A stretch of DNA of 64,000 bases from Ignavibacteriales bacterium (lineage in GTDB: Bacteria; Bacteroidota; Ignavibacteria; Ignavibacteriales; Ignavibacteriaceae), in assembly GCA_016707285.1 (NCBI GenBank), contig JADJIA010000001.1:248001-312000 (forward strand). The letters are read 5' to 3'. Every line of letters starts with the position of its first letter. The stretch's first letter is position 1. The notes below the pieces were generated by a model. The model had not been told where the DNA came from and did not search any database. It worked only from the letters and a program-made list of their open reading frames with translations. The position numbers and the translations under genes were made by a program. Shown here piece after piece: positions 41,588 through 50,021 of this stretch.

Positions 41588-43039
41588 TCAGTGATTGTGA
41601 GAATGTGGGAAATCGTGTATCTGTTCCCTGTTTTTAGGGAGAGAACCCTCACATTTTGGTTTCATTGTAAAAATCTTGCCGGGGTTCAAAACATTGTTTT
41701 CATCCAAAGATTTTTTAATTTTTTTCATAAAATCAACTCCTGTGGAGCCGACTGAACTTTCAAGGAAATCTTTCTTTGCAAGTCCCGTGCCATGTTCACC
41801 TGTTATGGTTCCGCCAAGTTTTATAGCTTCATTAAAGATGTATTCAAAAGCACGATGAGCGTTTTGTATCCCTTTTTCATCCCTCTCGTCTGTAAGACAT
41901 GTAGGGTGAAGATTGCCATCGCCGGCGTGTCCAAAATTTCCAATTGTTACATCAAACTTTTTAGCGGCATATTGCACTTTTTCAATCATTACAGGCAATT
42001 CACTTCGGGGTACTGTGGCATCCTCAAGAATTGTTGTAGGTTTAACCCTCGCCAAGGCGCTGAATGCTGTTCTCCGGGCAGCTTTTAGTGTAAGTGCTTC
42101 CGCTTCATTTGAAGCAACTTTTACAAATGTTGCGTGGTTTTTTTTGAGTGCGGAAACCACTTTAGCCGCATCTTCATCAACTTCAGCACCCATGCCATCA
42201 AGTTCAATGATCAGAATGGCTTCACTGTTTCGAGGAAGTCCAATTTTAGTATAATCTTCAACACTATTGATTGTTGTATGATCAAGAAATTCCATCATTG
42301 CCGGAACAACATGTGCAGCGATGATATCGGAGACAGCTTTCCCGCTGTCAACCATGGTGTCAAAATATGCAGTCATGGTTATCGATTTTACCGGTTTGGG
42401 GATCAACTTGAGAAGTATTTTGGTAAAAATGCCAAGTGTCCCCTCACTTCCGATCATCACATCCCGCAAATTGTAACCGGCAACATCCTTAAAATTTTTG
42501 CCACCGGTGGCTAAAAACTCTCCATTTGGAAGAACCGCTTCAATTCCCAGCACATAATTTTTTGTAACACCATACTTCAAACCCCGGAGTCCCCCGGCGT
42601 TTTCAGCAACATTTCCACCAATGGTGCAAATTTTCATGCTTCCGGGATCAGGGGGGTAAAACAAACCCATTTTTTCAACACGACTTTGGAGTGTTTCAGT
42701 GATTACTCCCGGTTCCACCCAGGCAGTAAGGTTCTGTTTATCAACCTCAATTATCTTGTCCCATTTTGTCATAACAAGAACAATTGAGTTCTCAACGGGA
42801 ACTGATCCGCCACTTAATCCGGTCCCCGAGCCACGAGGAACAACGGCAAAATTCTCATTATTTGCAAGCTCCATTATCCCGGCAATCTGTTCCTTGTTTT
42901 CAGGAAACACGACTGCCTCTGGAAGTTTACTTAAAAGAGGTGTCCCATCGTATGAATAGGCTTCTTTGTGGACAGGATCGGTAAGGAGATTTTTTTTGGA
43001 TACTATCTCTCCGATTTTGGAGAGTATCGATGGTGTCAT
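41588..43039 (-). CDS. glcD: FAD-linked 2-hydroxy-acid dehydrogenase (GlcD-like)
   Basis: 483 residues. PCMH-type FAD domain at about 35-215: AVVFPENKEQIAGIMELANN, VVPRGSGTGLSGGSVP, CTIGGNVAENAGGLRGLKYG, RDVMIGSEGTLGIFTKILLK. The C-terminal FAD-oxidase domain has NFGHAGDGNLHPT and GTITGEHGTGLAKKDFL, the flavin-facing histidines of the family. It oxidises glycolate or D-lactate. It overlaps the zinc-ribbon gene by 4 bases and is followed by glcF after 4. Confidence 0.9.
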   Translation of the reverse strand: MTPSILSKIGEIVSKKNLLTDPVHKEAYSYDGTPLLSKLPEAVVFPENKEQIAGIMELANNENFAVVPRGSGTGLSGGSVPVENSIVLVMTKWDKIIEVDKQNLTAWVEPGVITETLQSRVEKMGLFYPPDPGSMKICTIGGNVAENAGGLRGLKYGVTKNYVLGIEAVLPNGEFLATGGKNFKDVAGYNLRDVMIGSEGTLGIFTKILLKLIPKPVKSITMTAYFDTMVDSGKAVSDIIAAHVVPAMMEFLDHTTINSVEDYTKIGLPRNSEAILIIELDGMGAEVDEDAAKVVSALKKNHATFVKVASNEAEALTLKAARRTAFSALARVKPTTILEDATVPRSELPVMIEKVQYAAKKFDVTIGNFGHAGDGNLHPTCLTDERDEKGIQNAHRAFEYIFNEAIKLGGTITGEHGTGLAKKDFLESSVGSTGVDFMKKIKKSLDENNVLNPGKIFTMKPKCEGSLPKNREQIHDFPHSHNH

Positions 43040-43341
43040 TTTACAAATCTTTGTATAACATATTTAACTGCAAAGCCTGTTAGTAGTGCAATAATCAAAT
43101 AAGTGGCGATAAGCTTTACACCGTCGATGGTTAAAATGAAAGTGGACTTATAACCTCTCCAGCCGCAATTTGTACATCTGTAAACTTTGAACCAGGTGAG
43201 ATTTTTGATAGCACCTTCCATAAAACTGCGGGTTTTTGATCTTCTTAAAGTATTAAACTGTGTGCACGAGGGACATTTTGAAAAAGTTGCGTCCCGACGA
43301 AATCCTACTCTTTTTGATTTTAATCTTCTTTTTTGAGCCAT
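43036..43341 (-). CDS. Small zinc-ribbon membrane protein of unknown function
   Basis: 101 residues with a basic start (MAQKRRLKSKRVGFRRD), two CxxC knuckles (CPSCTQFNTLRRSK and YRCTNCGWRGYKS) and a C-terminal TM (VKLIATYLIIALLTGFAVKYVI). The knuckles suggest a zinc ribbon facing the cytosol. No family name is secure. It lies between the CtpA-type protease and glcD with overlaps at both ends, so it is part of that transcript. Confidence 0.6.
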   Translation of the reverse strand: MAQKRRLKSKRVGFRRDATFSKCPSCTQFNTLRRSKTRSFMEGAIKNLTWFKVYRCTNCGWRGYKSTFILTIDGVKLIATYLIIALLTGFAVKYVIQRFVK

Positions 43342-45003
43342 CTAATTTAAAGCCAGTAATTTTCTGTAAAGTGATTTATTGTTGATTATATCCAGGGCGG
43401 TTTTGAACTGTACATCGTCGGTCAACCTGTACTTGATTCTGAAGCCACTATCGTGGTATCTACCCGCCAATTCGAGGAGAATTTCATTCGCTGTCTCTGT
43501 TTTATGCAGATCCAGGATGTTTTTTGAGGTTTTCTCAATCTCTTTTTTTAATTCTTCAATTTTCCCCTGCAAATGTACATAATTTTTGTCTTGTCCAAAA
43601 GTTAGAATCAGTTCATTCAACTGAACAATTTTTGGATGCTTAAATTCATATTTTTTCTTTTTGAGGAAAGAATTGAATTCATCAAGAATCAAATTTTCAT
43701 TCAAATTTTCAAATTTTAGACTTTTGTTTTTCTCGTAGAAACCGTTCACAAACTCAAAAATCATACCTTTAGCGAGAAGGTCTTTTACAAAATCTGATTT
43801 GAGTTTGGCACTTACTGTTGTATCAGGTGAGATTCCTCCCCCACTATATACAAGTCTGTTGTTTTTTGTTCTGAATTCTGTTGTCAAAACAGAATCATGT
43901 TTTCCAATAACTTTATTGTCTTTGGCATAATCAATTTTTTGGATGCTTCTGCCTGATGGAGTGTAATACCGTGAAGTCGTGATTTTAACCGAAGTGTTGT
44001 AGCTCAAAGAAGTTACAGTTTGAACGAGGCCTTTTCCAAAAGATTTTTCACCTACGATTATCGCCCGGTCATAATCCTGGAGCGCACCTGCAACTATCTC
44101 TGAAGCGGAAGCTGTTCCACCGTCGATTAATACTGCCATGTCAACAGATTTTAAAAGTGGTTCCTGTTCGGCAAAAAATTTGCGCAAGGAAACAGAGTCT
44201 CTTCCCTTCGTGGTGACAATCAAATCACCTCTGTTAAGAAATTTGTTTGAGACATCAATTGCCATGTCAAGAAGTCCACCCGGATTCCCTCTCAGGTCGA
44301 GGACAACTGTTTCAATCCTCCTGACGGAATTTAATTTAACAATTTCATTCCGAAGTTCATCACCCGCTGTTCGAGTAAAACCTGACAATTTTATATATGC
44401 GTTTGAAGAATTTTCCGGAATAAAACCGGCAAATGCCACATTTTTTACAGAAATTTCTTCTCTTAGAAGTGTAAATGATAAAGTATCAGATGGTTCACCT
44501 CTTAATACTTTAAGATCAACAAAAGTGCCCGGAGCACCTTTAACAAGTTTTGATACATCATCATAGTTTGATGGTTTAACCTTCACTCCGGATACTTCAA
44601 AAAGTGCATCTCCCGGTAGCAGACCCTGCTTTTGTGCTGAGTATCCATCCATTACCTCGATGATTAGAACATGTTCACCCCTGATACCAACTGTTATTCC
44701 GATACCCCCATATTTCCCTTTGGTCATGAGGTCGATGTCATCCTGTCGCTTTTCATCAATAAATGTGGTGTATGGATCCAGTTCTTTCAACATTCCTCTG
44801 ATACCGGCACGGATAAATTCTTCAGGATTCACTTCATCAACATAATTGAGCGTGATTTCTTTATATACCCGGGAAAAAATGTCAATGTTTTTACCGATTT
44901 CAAAATAGATATCACCAAATGCCGTGTAAAATCCCAAGGATAACACAGCTATTCCGGTTATCAAAAACCATTGATATTTGTCGATCAGATTTTTCTTCAT
45001 CAA
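43342..45003 (-). CDS. C-terminal processing protease, S41 family (CtpA-like)
   Basis: 553 residues: N-terminal TM (WFLITGIAVLSLGFYTAFGD), helical N-domain (VDEVNPEEFIRAGIRGMLKELDPYTTF given in part), PDZ domain about 90-185 (GGIGITVGIRGEHVLII, GLLPGDALFEVSG), and the S41 catalytic domain with DLRGNPGGLLDMAIDV, the nucleophile serine in GGTASASEIVAGALQD and the lysine in GEKSFGKGLVQT. A C-terminal extension of about 170 residues is charged and helical. It works in the periplasm on envelope proteins. ATG at 45003 or 45000. Confidence 0.92.
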   Translation of the reverse strand: MMKKNLIDKYQWFLITGIAVLSLGFYTAFGDIYFEIGKNIDIFSRVYKEITLNYVDEVNPEEFIRAGIRGMLKELDPYTTFIDEKRQDDIDLMTKGKYGGIGITVGIRGEHVLIIEVMDGYSAQKQGLLPGDALFEVSGVKVKPSNYDDVSKLVKGAPGTFVDLKVLRGEPSDTLSFTLLREEISVKNVAFAGFIPENSSNAYIKLSGFTRTAGDELRNEIVKLNSVRRIETVVLDLRGNPGGLLDMAIDVSNKFLNRGDLIVTTKGRDSVSLRKFFAEQEPLLKSVDMAVLIDGGTASASEIVAGALQDYDRAIIVGEKSFGKGLVQTVTSLSYNTSVKITTSRYYTPSGRSIQKIDYAKDNKVIGKHDSVLTTEFRTKNNRLVYSGGGISPDTTVSAKLKSDFVKDLLAKGMIFEFVNGFYEKNKSLKFENLNENLILDEFNSFLKKKKYEFKHPKIVQLNELILTFGQDKNYVHLQGKIEELKKEIEKTSKNILDLHKTETANEILLELAGRYHDSGFRIKYRLTDDVQFKTALDIINNKSLYRKLLALN

Positions 45004-45008
45004 ATTCC

Positions 45009-45650
45009 TTATATAACTCCTCTTCGGTCGGAGGCTATATTCATTGTTTCATAGAGAATACTTAAAATATCATTATGTACCTCGATTGCCGATTTTTCAC
45101 CGTCGATCCCTTTTATTCTGTTTGGGAACTCCAAAGCAATCTTCTCATATCCGGCAATCACATTTGAATAAAAAACATCGTCCGATTTTTCAATCCTGTC
45201 AAGGTCGGCTTTACAAACATTTTTTCGTTTAGTGGATTCTTCCACTGACAGTCTTAAATAAAAAGTCAAATCCGGGATCGTTCCTCCGGTGGCAAATTCG
45301 TTTATTTTTTTAACTGCATCCGCACTTAACCCTCTTCCAAACCCCTGGTATGCAGTTGTCGAGTCATGAAATCTGTCTGCAATTACTACACATCCCCGGG
45401 CAATCAGCGGACGAATAACTTCTCTTACCACTTGCGCACGAGCTGCAGAAAAGAGGAATATTTCAGTTTCGTCACACATTTCAAGATGTTTTTTATTGAG
45501 CAATATCTCTCTGATTTTTTCAGATATAGCGGTTCCTCCCGGTTCGCGGATTATCTCAACCCGCCGCCCGATGTTTTCCAGATATTTTTTCAATAAATTG
45601 ATCTGAGTGGTTTTACCACAAAAATCAATGCCTTCAAAACTTATAAACAT
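45009..45650 (-). CDS. tmk: Thymidylate kinase
   Basis: 213 residues: P-loop MFISFEGIDFCGKTTQINLL (GxDxxGKTT with F/C in the loop), the DR[YF] motif in VVIADRFHDSTTAYQGFGRG, IREPGGTAISEKIREILL and PDLTFYLRLSVEES. It phosphorylates dTMP to dTDP. Place in the loop usually taken by Gly-Ser/Ala is FC here, which is unusual but keeps GKTT. It is 3 bases after ybbR. Confidence 0.92.
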   Translation of the reverse strand: MFISFEGIDFCGKTTQINLLKKYLENIGRRVEIIREPGGTAISEKIREILLNKKHLEMCDETEIFLFSAARAQVVREVIRPLIARGCVVIADRFHDSTTAYQGFGRGLSADAVKKINEFATGGTIPDLTFYLRLSVEESTKRKNVCKADLDRIEKSDDVFYSNVIAGYEKIALEFPNRIKGIDGEKSAIEVHNDILSILYETMNIASDRRGVI

Positions 45651-45653
45651 ATC

Positions 45654-46565
45654 TCAATACTGCTTAATTATATATCTTATTCGTGCCGGTTTTACATCAA
45701 CAAACGAAACATTGTCAGGTAAAACAATGTTTGGAACTGTTGTTCCCGATGAGTCTCTTATCATTTCATTATAATTCAACAAAGCTTTAACTTCATCGGG
45801 TTTAATTAAACCAATTCTTTCAATACCACCTCTGATCACAACTGTAACTTCATCCGGCACGAGAACAACTTCTCTGCCTTCAGGTTTATCAAGTACTGTG
45901 ATTTTAACTCCTTCAATCTCTCTGTCTGCAATTTTTTGTACATCAATTTCGAGTGTAACTTTCTGAGGATAAATTTCAACGCCCTTTATTCCCTCCAGAT
46001 TCACTTCAAACACCATTTTTTCTTTTAAACCGTTGAGTGTGGTCTTTACAGTCTTAATCTGGCGAATTTCAGAAACAATTTTTGCACTCCCCCTGACCCT
46101 GACAGATGCGGGTAAAACTTTTATTTTGTCTGCCAGTCCAAATCCCTGTTCAAACTGCAATGCCAACTCGGGAACCACATTTCGTTGAGTAATCTCCACC
46201 TTTTCAGTTTTGATACTTAAATACGGGGGTTGAATATCAATTATTCCAAAATCAGATGATAGCCACGAATTTTCATCCAACAAATTTGCGAGATAAACAC
46301 CGGAATTGATGCTGTCTTTTGAAACCGGGATTGTGAATTTTTTATCTGAGTTGAAATGGAATGAGATGAACTTCCATCCCTGACCTTTAAGCTTTACCTC
46401 GATCTCCCGTGGAAGACTGTGGTCAACTATAAGATTGGGCGGAAGATTCGAATATACCACAGGAATTTTCGAAGTGATATAAAAATCACCGGAAAGTGTA
46501 ATAAATATCCAGGCTCCCATTGCAAGAAGCAGGGAGATAAGAATTGAAGGTAAATTTTGCTTCAT
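45654..46565 (-). CDS. YbbR-like domain protein
   Basis: 303 residues with an N-terminal TM (LPSILISLLLAMGAWIFITLSG) and YbbR repeats: IPVVYSNLPPNLIVDHSLP with VKLKGQGWKF, IIDIQPPYLSIKTEKVE, VRVRGSAKIVSEIRQIKT and VEIYPQKVTLEIDVQ. YbbR proteins often regulate the cyclic di-AMP synthase CdaA, usually encoded next door; no cdaA is present here. Located outside the inner membrane. It follows the BMC gene after 39 bases. Confidence 0.82.
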   Translation of the reverse strand: MKQNLPSILISLLLAMGAWIFITLSGDFYITSKIPVVYSNLPPNLIVDHSLPREIEVKLKGQGWKFISFHFNSDKKFTIPVSKDSINSGVYLANLLDENSWLSSDFGIIDIQPPYLSIKTEKVEITQRNVVPELALQFEQGFGLADKIKVLPASVRVRGSAKIVSEIRQIKTVKTTLNGLKEKMVFEVNLEGIKGVEIYPQKVTLEIDVQKIADREIEGVKITVLDKPEGREVVLVPDEVTVVIRGGIERIGLIKPDEVKALLNYNEMIRDSSGTTVPNIVLPDNVSFVDVKPARIRYIIKQY

Positions 46566-46604
46566 TATGAAAAGCCGTAATCCTCTAACAAGAATACCGG
46601 GAGA

Positions 46605-47204
46605 CTATCCCCTGCCAATTTGTTCAAAGAACTTCAAAAGTTCTTCCTTATTGGCTTTGGAAATATCCCTGCCCTTGATGGGAAAATCCTGAGTTGCCCT
46701 GGCAAGTGTCCGAAGATCAGTAACTTTCAAATCCATAAGTTGAGGATCAATCACAGATTTTGTTTTTGCCACTTTTGTAGCCGGAGTTACCGGAGTAACC
46801 TCTGTTTTTAAAGTCCGGGGAATAACTTCCGGCTCAACAGCTTTTTGCACCACTTTTTTGGGAGCAAAAGCTTTATTAACAGGTTTTTCCTCAACTTCCT
46901 GAGCTGAAGAATTTTCGTCTTCATCAGGAGTTATCAGCAAAATTTTATCAAGTTGAAGGTCAGGTCGTGGAATTACATGAGTGGAAACAAGATAACCAAC
47001 CCGTGATGCAGCTGCAGCACCGGCTTCCACAGCAGTTTTAACTGCTCCGGTCTCACCGATAATCTGAACTGTAATCAATGCCGGATTGGTTCTTTCCCAT
47101 CCAATAAGTTTTACATTGGCGGCTTTGCACATTGCATCAGCCGCCTCAATTGCACCTGTTAATCCTCGTGTTTCAACTAATCCTAAAGCCGGTAGCTGTT
47201 TCAA
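46605..47204 (-). CDS. BMC shell protein with long linker and SAP/Rho-N-like C-terminal segment
   Basis: 199 residues. Residues 1-93 are a BMC-H domain (ALGLVETRGLTGAIEAADAM, KLIGWERTNPALITVQIIGE, GAVKTAVEAGAAAASRVGYL, HVIPRPD). Residues about 94-155 form a linker, first acidic (TPDEDENSSAQEVEEKP), then rich in K, P, V and T. Residues about 157-197 (DLKVTDLRTLARATQ, IKGRDISKANKEELLKFFEQ) have the helix-loop-helix look of a SAP or Rho N-terminal domain. Tailed BMC-H proteins exist (PduK), but I do not know this tail; cargo docking or nucleic-acid/protein binding is inference. It is 11 bases after the PduA-like gene. Confidence 0.82.
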   Translation of the reverse strand: MKQLPALGLVETRGLTGAIEAADAMCKAANVKLIGWERTNPALITVQIIGETGAVKTAVEAGAAAASRVGYLVSTHVIPRPDLQLDKILLITPDEDENSSAQEVEEKPVNKAFAPKKVVQKAVEPEVIPRTLKTEVTPVTPATKVAKTKSVIDPQLMDLKVTDLRTLARATQDFPIKGRDISKANKEELLKFFEQIGRG

Positions 47205-47215
47205 TTGCTGCCCGC

Positions 47216-47497
47216 TTAGATGGATCTTTTAGGGATGATTAATTCAACATCACTGTGTGGTCTTGGAATTACATGTACTGAAACAAGCTCGCCAACTCTT
47301 TGGGCAGCTGCAGCGCCGGCATCTGTTGCAGCTTTAACTGCTCCAACATCACCGCGCACCATTACTGTAACATATCCACCACCAATGGTTTCTTTTCCGA
47401 TTAATTCTACATTGGCTGCTTTAACCATTGCATCTGCTGCTTCGATTGCACCAATGAGACCTTTAGTTTCGATCATTCCTAAAGCATCTAATGCCAT
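47216..47497 (-). CDS. Hexameric BMC shell protein (BMC-H, PduA/PduJ-like)
   Basis: 93 residues, a full canonical BMC-H domain: MALDALGMIETKGLIGAIEA, ADAMVKAANVELIGKETIGG, YVTVMVRGDVGAVKAATDAG, ERV-type AAAQRVGELVSVHVIPRPH. It is the usual facet-forming tile of microcompartment shells. A GGAGAAG ribosome-binding site stands 5-11 bases before the ATG. No pentameric vertex protein (EutN/CcmL type) occurs in the window. Confidence 0.95.
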   Translation of the reverse strand: MALDALGMIETKGLIGAIEAADAMVKAANVELIGKETIGGGYVTVMVRGDVGAVKAATDAGAAAAQRVGELVSVHVIPRPHSDVELIIPKRSI

Positions 47498-47571
47498 TAT
47501 CTTCTCCGAAATTTATGTAAATTTAAACCTTAAAATAGTCAGTAGAAAATTAATAGTCAATTTAATTCTTA

Positions 47572-48693
47572 TTAATGTGGCAGTTCTACTGTAAAAAACA
47601 TTGAAGTACCCTCTCCCGGGGCGCTTTTAAACCAAATTCTGCCTCCTAATTTGTTAATAAACTCTTTACAGATGGTAAGTCCAAGCCCTGTACCTTCCTC
47701 CTTGGCGGTTCCTTTTTTACTTACACCCCCCACTTGAAAGATCATTTTCTGTTGCTCTTCGTCCATCCCTGTACCAAAATCTTTTATCTCTATCTCCAAT
47801 TCTGTTTCAAATTCAGTCAAATTAATTTCAATTTTACCGTTCCGGTTGCTAAACTTTATGGCATTTGAAAGAAGATTTCTGAGAACTGTTCTTAAGATAT
47901 CTTCATCAGAGTAAACAATTACTGTTTGTGATTTATCAAACTTTATGAGGAGCTCTTTTGTAATAATTGAACCGTTTAATTCTTCACAAACAGAGCTTAT
48001 TAAATTATTAACAATTAATATTTCTTTTTTGATTACAAGAATGCCGGTTTGGCTCCTCGCCCAATGGAGCAGATTGGATAAAAGTCCGTATGTGGTTCGG
48101 GAAACGGATTCAATCTGTGAAAGGAAATAGAACCTTTCCGTTTCAGGCATTGTGTTAATATCTTTTAAGAGAATATCTGAAAAAGAAATCAAGACATTAA
48201 ACTGATTACGGAGATCATGGGCAATAACTGAAAAAAGTTTGTCCTTGGTTGTGTTCAATTCACCAAGCATCTTGTTCATTTCTCTGATTTTCTGTTCAGA
48301 TTCCAACCTTTCCGTTATGTTTCGCAGAACTGTCAGAATAGAATTTTGTCCCTTAAAATTGACCATTGAAAGTGACATTTCCACAGGAATTGAAGTACCA
48401 TCTTTTTTTCTCAAAAGGCGGTTTGCCACAACAGAGTCATGCGTTACTATCGCTTCAAGCTCTTCAAGATTTGATATTTGTTCATCACAAAAAACTTCAG
48501 AAAAATGTTTTCCCAGAATTTCATCCCTCGAAAATCCCGTGGTTGACATCCATATCTTGTTGATTTCTGTCACTTTACCGCTGTGTCCATCAATTATCAT
48601 GATGTGATCGAGAAGTTCGTCAAATATTTCTTTGAACGACCGTAAATCCTCGGTCAGTTCGTCATGTTCAGGTTCCATTTGTAATTTGTTCAT
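47572..48693 (-). CDS. PAS-domain sensor histidine kinase
   Basis: 373 residues from ATG 48693 (MNKLQMEPEHDEL), chosen because the upstream stop is at 48695. PAS domain about 25-140 (DHIMIIDGHSGKVTEINKIW, GFSRDEILGKHFSEVF, RNITERLESEQ), HisKA with the phospho-acceptor in FSVIAHDLRNQFNVLISFSD, then HATPase with LRTVLRNLLSNAIKFSNRNG (N box), IKDFGTGMDEEQQ (G1) and GTGLGLTICKEFI (G2). No TM segment, so a cytosolic sensor. No response regulator gene is adjacent. It lies between the LOG gene and the BMC shell genes. Confidence 0.9.
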   Translation of the reverse strand: MNKLQMEPEHDELTEDLRSFKEIFDELLDHIMIIDGHSGKVTEINKIWMSTTGFSRDEILGKHFSEVFCDEQISNLEELEAIVTHDSVVANRLLRKKDGTSIPVEMSLSMVNFKGQNSILTVLRNITERLESEQKIREMNKMLGELNTTKDKLFSVIAHDLRNQFNVLISFSDILLKDINTMPETERFYFLSQIESVSRTTYGLLSNLLHWARSQTGILVIKKEILIVNNLISSVCEELNGSIITKELLIKFDKSQTVIVYSDEDILRTVLRNLLSNAIKFSNRNGKIEINLTEFETELEIEIKDFGTGMDEEQQKMIFQVGGVSKKGTAKEEGTGLGLTICKEFINKLGGRIWFKSAPGEGTSMFFTVELPH

Positions 48694-48694
48694 C

Positions 48695-49276
48695 TTAAAC
48701 AAGTGCCTTATTAATATCTTCGTCAGACCATATATGTGAATCGGCAATCGCACGATATAGCCAGGTTGAGTCACTAATAACCGTGTACATCTTTAAATGA
48801 TCTCTTCCAAGAAAGTTCTCCTTAACCGTCACTTCCATAAATTCGATCCATTTGTTAAAAAAGCCATTTGTGTTTACGACAATAACAGGATTGACATACT
48901 GCCCAAGACGCTTCATTGTTAAAACCTGGTAAAACTCTTCCATGGTACCACTTCCACCGGGGAGAACCACAATAGCATCACTTCCATCAATCATTTTTAA
49001 TTTTCTGGTCTCCATATCATCTGTAAGTTCAAGGCTGTAAATATCATCCCTCCCCCATTCAAGACTCATCATAAACTCCGGGATTACACCGATTACTCTT
49101 CCCCCTTTTTCCAATGTACCATCAGAAACCGCTCCCATCAATCCGTGCCTCCCACCACCATAAACTAAAAGATCATTGTTCTCTGCTATCAGATTTCCCA
49201 ATTTACGGGCATCTTCCAGGTAAATTTCTTTCGATTTTGTGCTCGATGCACAAAACACAGTTATTCTCTTATCCAT
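48695..49276 (-). CDS. LOG family protein (TIGR00730, nucleotide phosphoribohydrolase-like)
   Basis: 193 residues: ITVFCASSTKSKEIYLEDA, LVYGGGRHGLMGAVSDG, GRVIGVIPEFM, MIDGSDAIVVLPGGSGTMEE with the PGGxGTxxE motif, and NTNGFFNKWIEFM. The family cleaves N6-modified AMP (cytokinin-like) or other nucleoside monophosphates. First gene of a minus-strand run that may continue through the kinase into the BMC genes. Confidence 0.9.
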   Translation of the reverse strand: MDKRITVFCASSTKSKEIYLEDARKLGNLIAENNDLLVYGGGRHGLMGAVSDGTLEKGGRVIGVIPEFMMSLEWGRDDIYSLELTDDMETRKLKMIDGSDAIVVLPGGSGTMEEFYQVLTMKRLGQYVNPVIVVNTNGFFNKWIEFMEVTVKENFLGRDHLKMYTVISDSTWLYRAIADSHIWSDEDINKALV

Positions 49277-49360
49277 TTTTATTCACAGGTTCTTGATTGA
49301 CTAACTTTATAAATGATCTCTAATTTGGTATCCACAACTTAATTTAGTGACAAACAACAA

Positions 49361-49390
49361 TTGTATCTATCTAATTTTTCTTTAAGTTTG
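49361..49390 (+). promoter_or_regulatory. Bacteroidota-type promoter (TTG-N19-TAnnTTTG)
   Basis: TTG at 49361-49363 and TAAGTTTG at 49383-49390 are separated by exactly 19 bases, which matches the -33/-7 consensus of the primary sigma factor of Bacteroidota. The ATG of the exported unknown protein lies 37 bases downstream of the -7 element, a normal leader length. Confidence 0.75.
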
Positions 49391-49426
49391 CAGGAACTGT
49401 TATTAAGAATATAGAGTATAAACAGT

Positions 49427-50020
49427 ATGAAAACAACTAAAACACTCCTCGTATTGGCATTATTTTTAGCATTTTCTGTCCTTGCACAGTCACTTGTTAA
49501 AAGTAAAGCCGGAATTCTCGTTTCTTCCGGTGATAAACTGTTGAAACTGAAATCGAATTCGGTATTAAAACTTGACGACAAATACAGAATTCTGCTCCAA
49601 CCCGATTCGGGTGGTTATGGTTATTTTGTTATGATCACCAATAACAAAGCTAAACTTCTTACTAACAGCAAAGCTTACAAGGATCAAATACTGGCTTACC
49701 CTCCAAAAGGAAATTATGAAAAATTTCCGAAAAAAGGAGATTATGAGCTTGTTTTACTTTATTCAATAAACAAAATTGCAGACCTCGACAAACTTTTTAA
49801 GAATAATCCGGAAGTTAAAGCCGAATCATTCAACAAAATTTTTGGAGCTTTAAAAAAGAAAATTAAACAAAGTGTCACAGATGACTCCCAGGTTAATATC
49901 AATATAGCCGGTAATGTTAGAGGCGACCAAAATGTTCAAGATAAAGATTTTCTTAAAAAGCTAAAACCCTTCGGCACGAAGGATGTCCTCATCTTGCAAT
50001 ATAAAATCAAAGTCAAATAG
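49427..50020 (+). CDS. Exported protein of unknown function
   Basis: 197 residues with a signal peptide (MKTTKTLLVLALFLAFSVLA). The mature part opens SLVKSKAGILVSSGDKLLKL and includes YRILLQPDSGGYGYFVMITNN, YELVLLYSINKIADLDKLF and NINIAGNVRGDQNVQDKDFL, a Lys-rich beta-type protein of unknown family (the GYFVMI with DSG part recalls DUF4384-like modules, weakly). No sorting domain. It stands alone, converging with a kinase gene at its 3' end with one base between the stops. Confidence 0.7.
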   Translation: MKTTKTLLVLALFLAFSVLAQSLVKSKAGILVSSGDKLLKLKSNSVLKLDDKYRILLQPDSGGYGYFVMITNNKAKLLTNSKAYKDQILAYPPKGNYEKFPKKGDYELVLLYSINKIADLDKLFKNNPEVKAESFNKIFGALKKKIKQSVTDDSQVNINIAGNVRGDQNVQDKDFLKKLKPFGTKDVLILQYKIKVK

Positions 50021-50021
50021 T

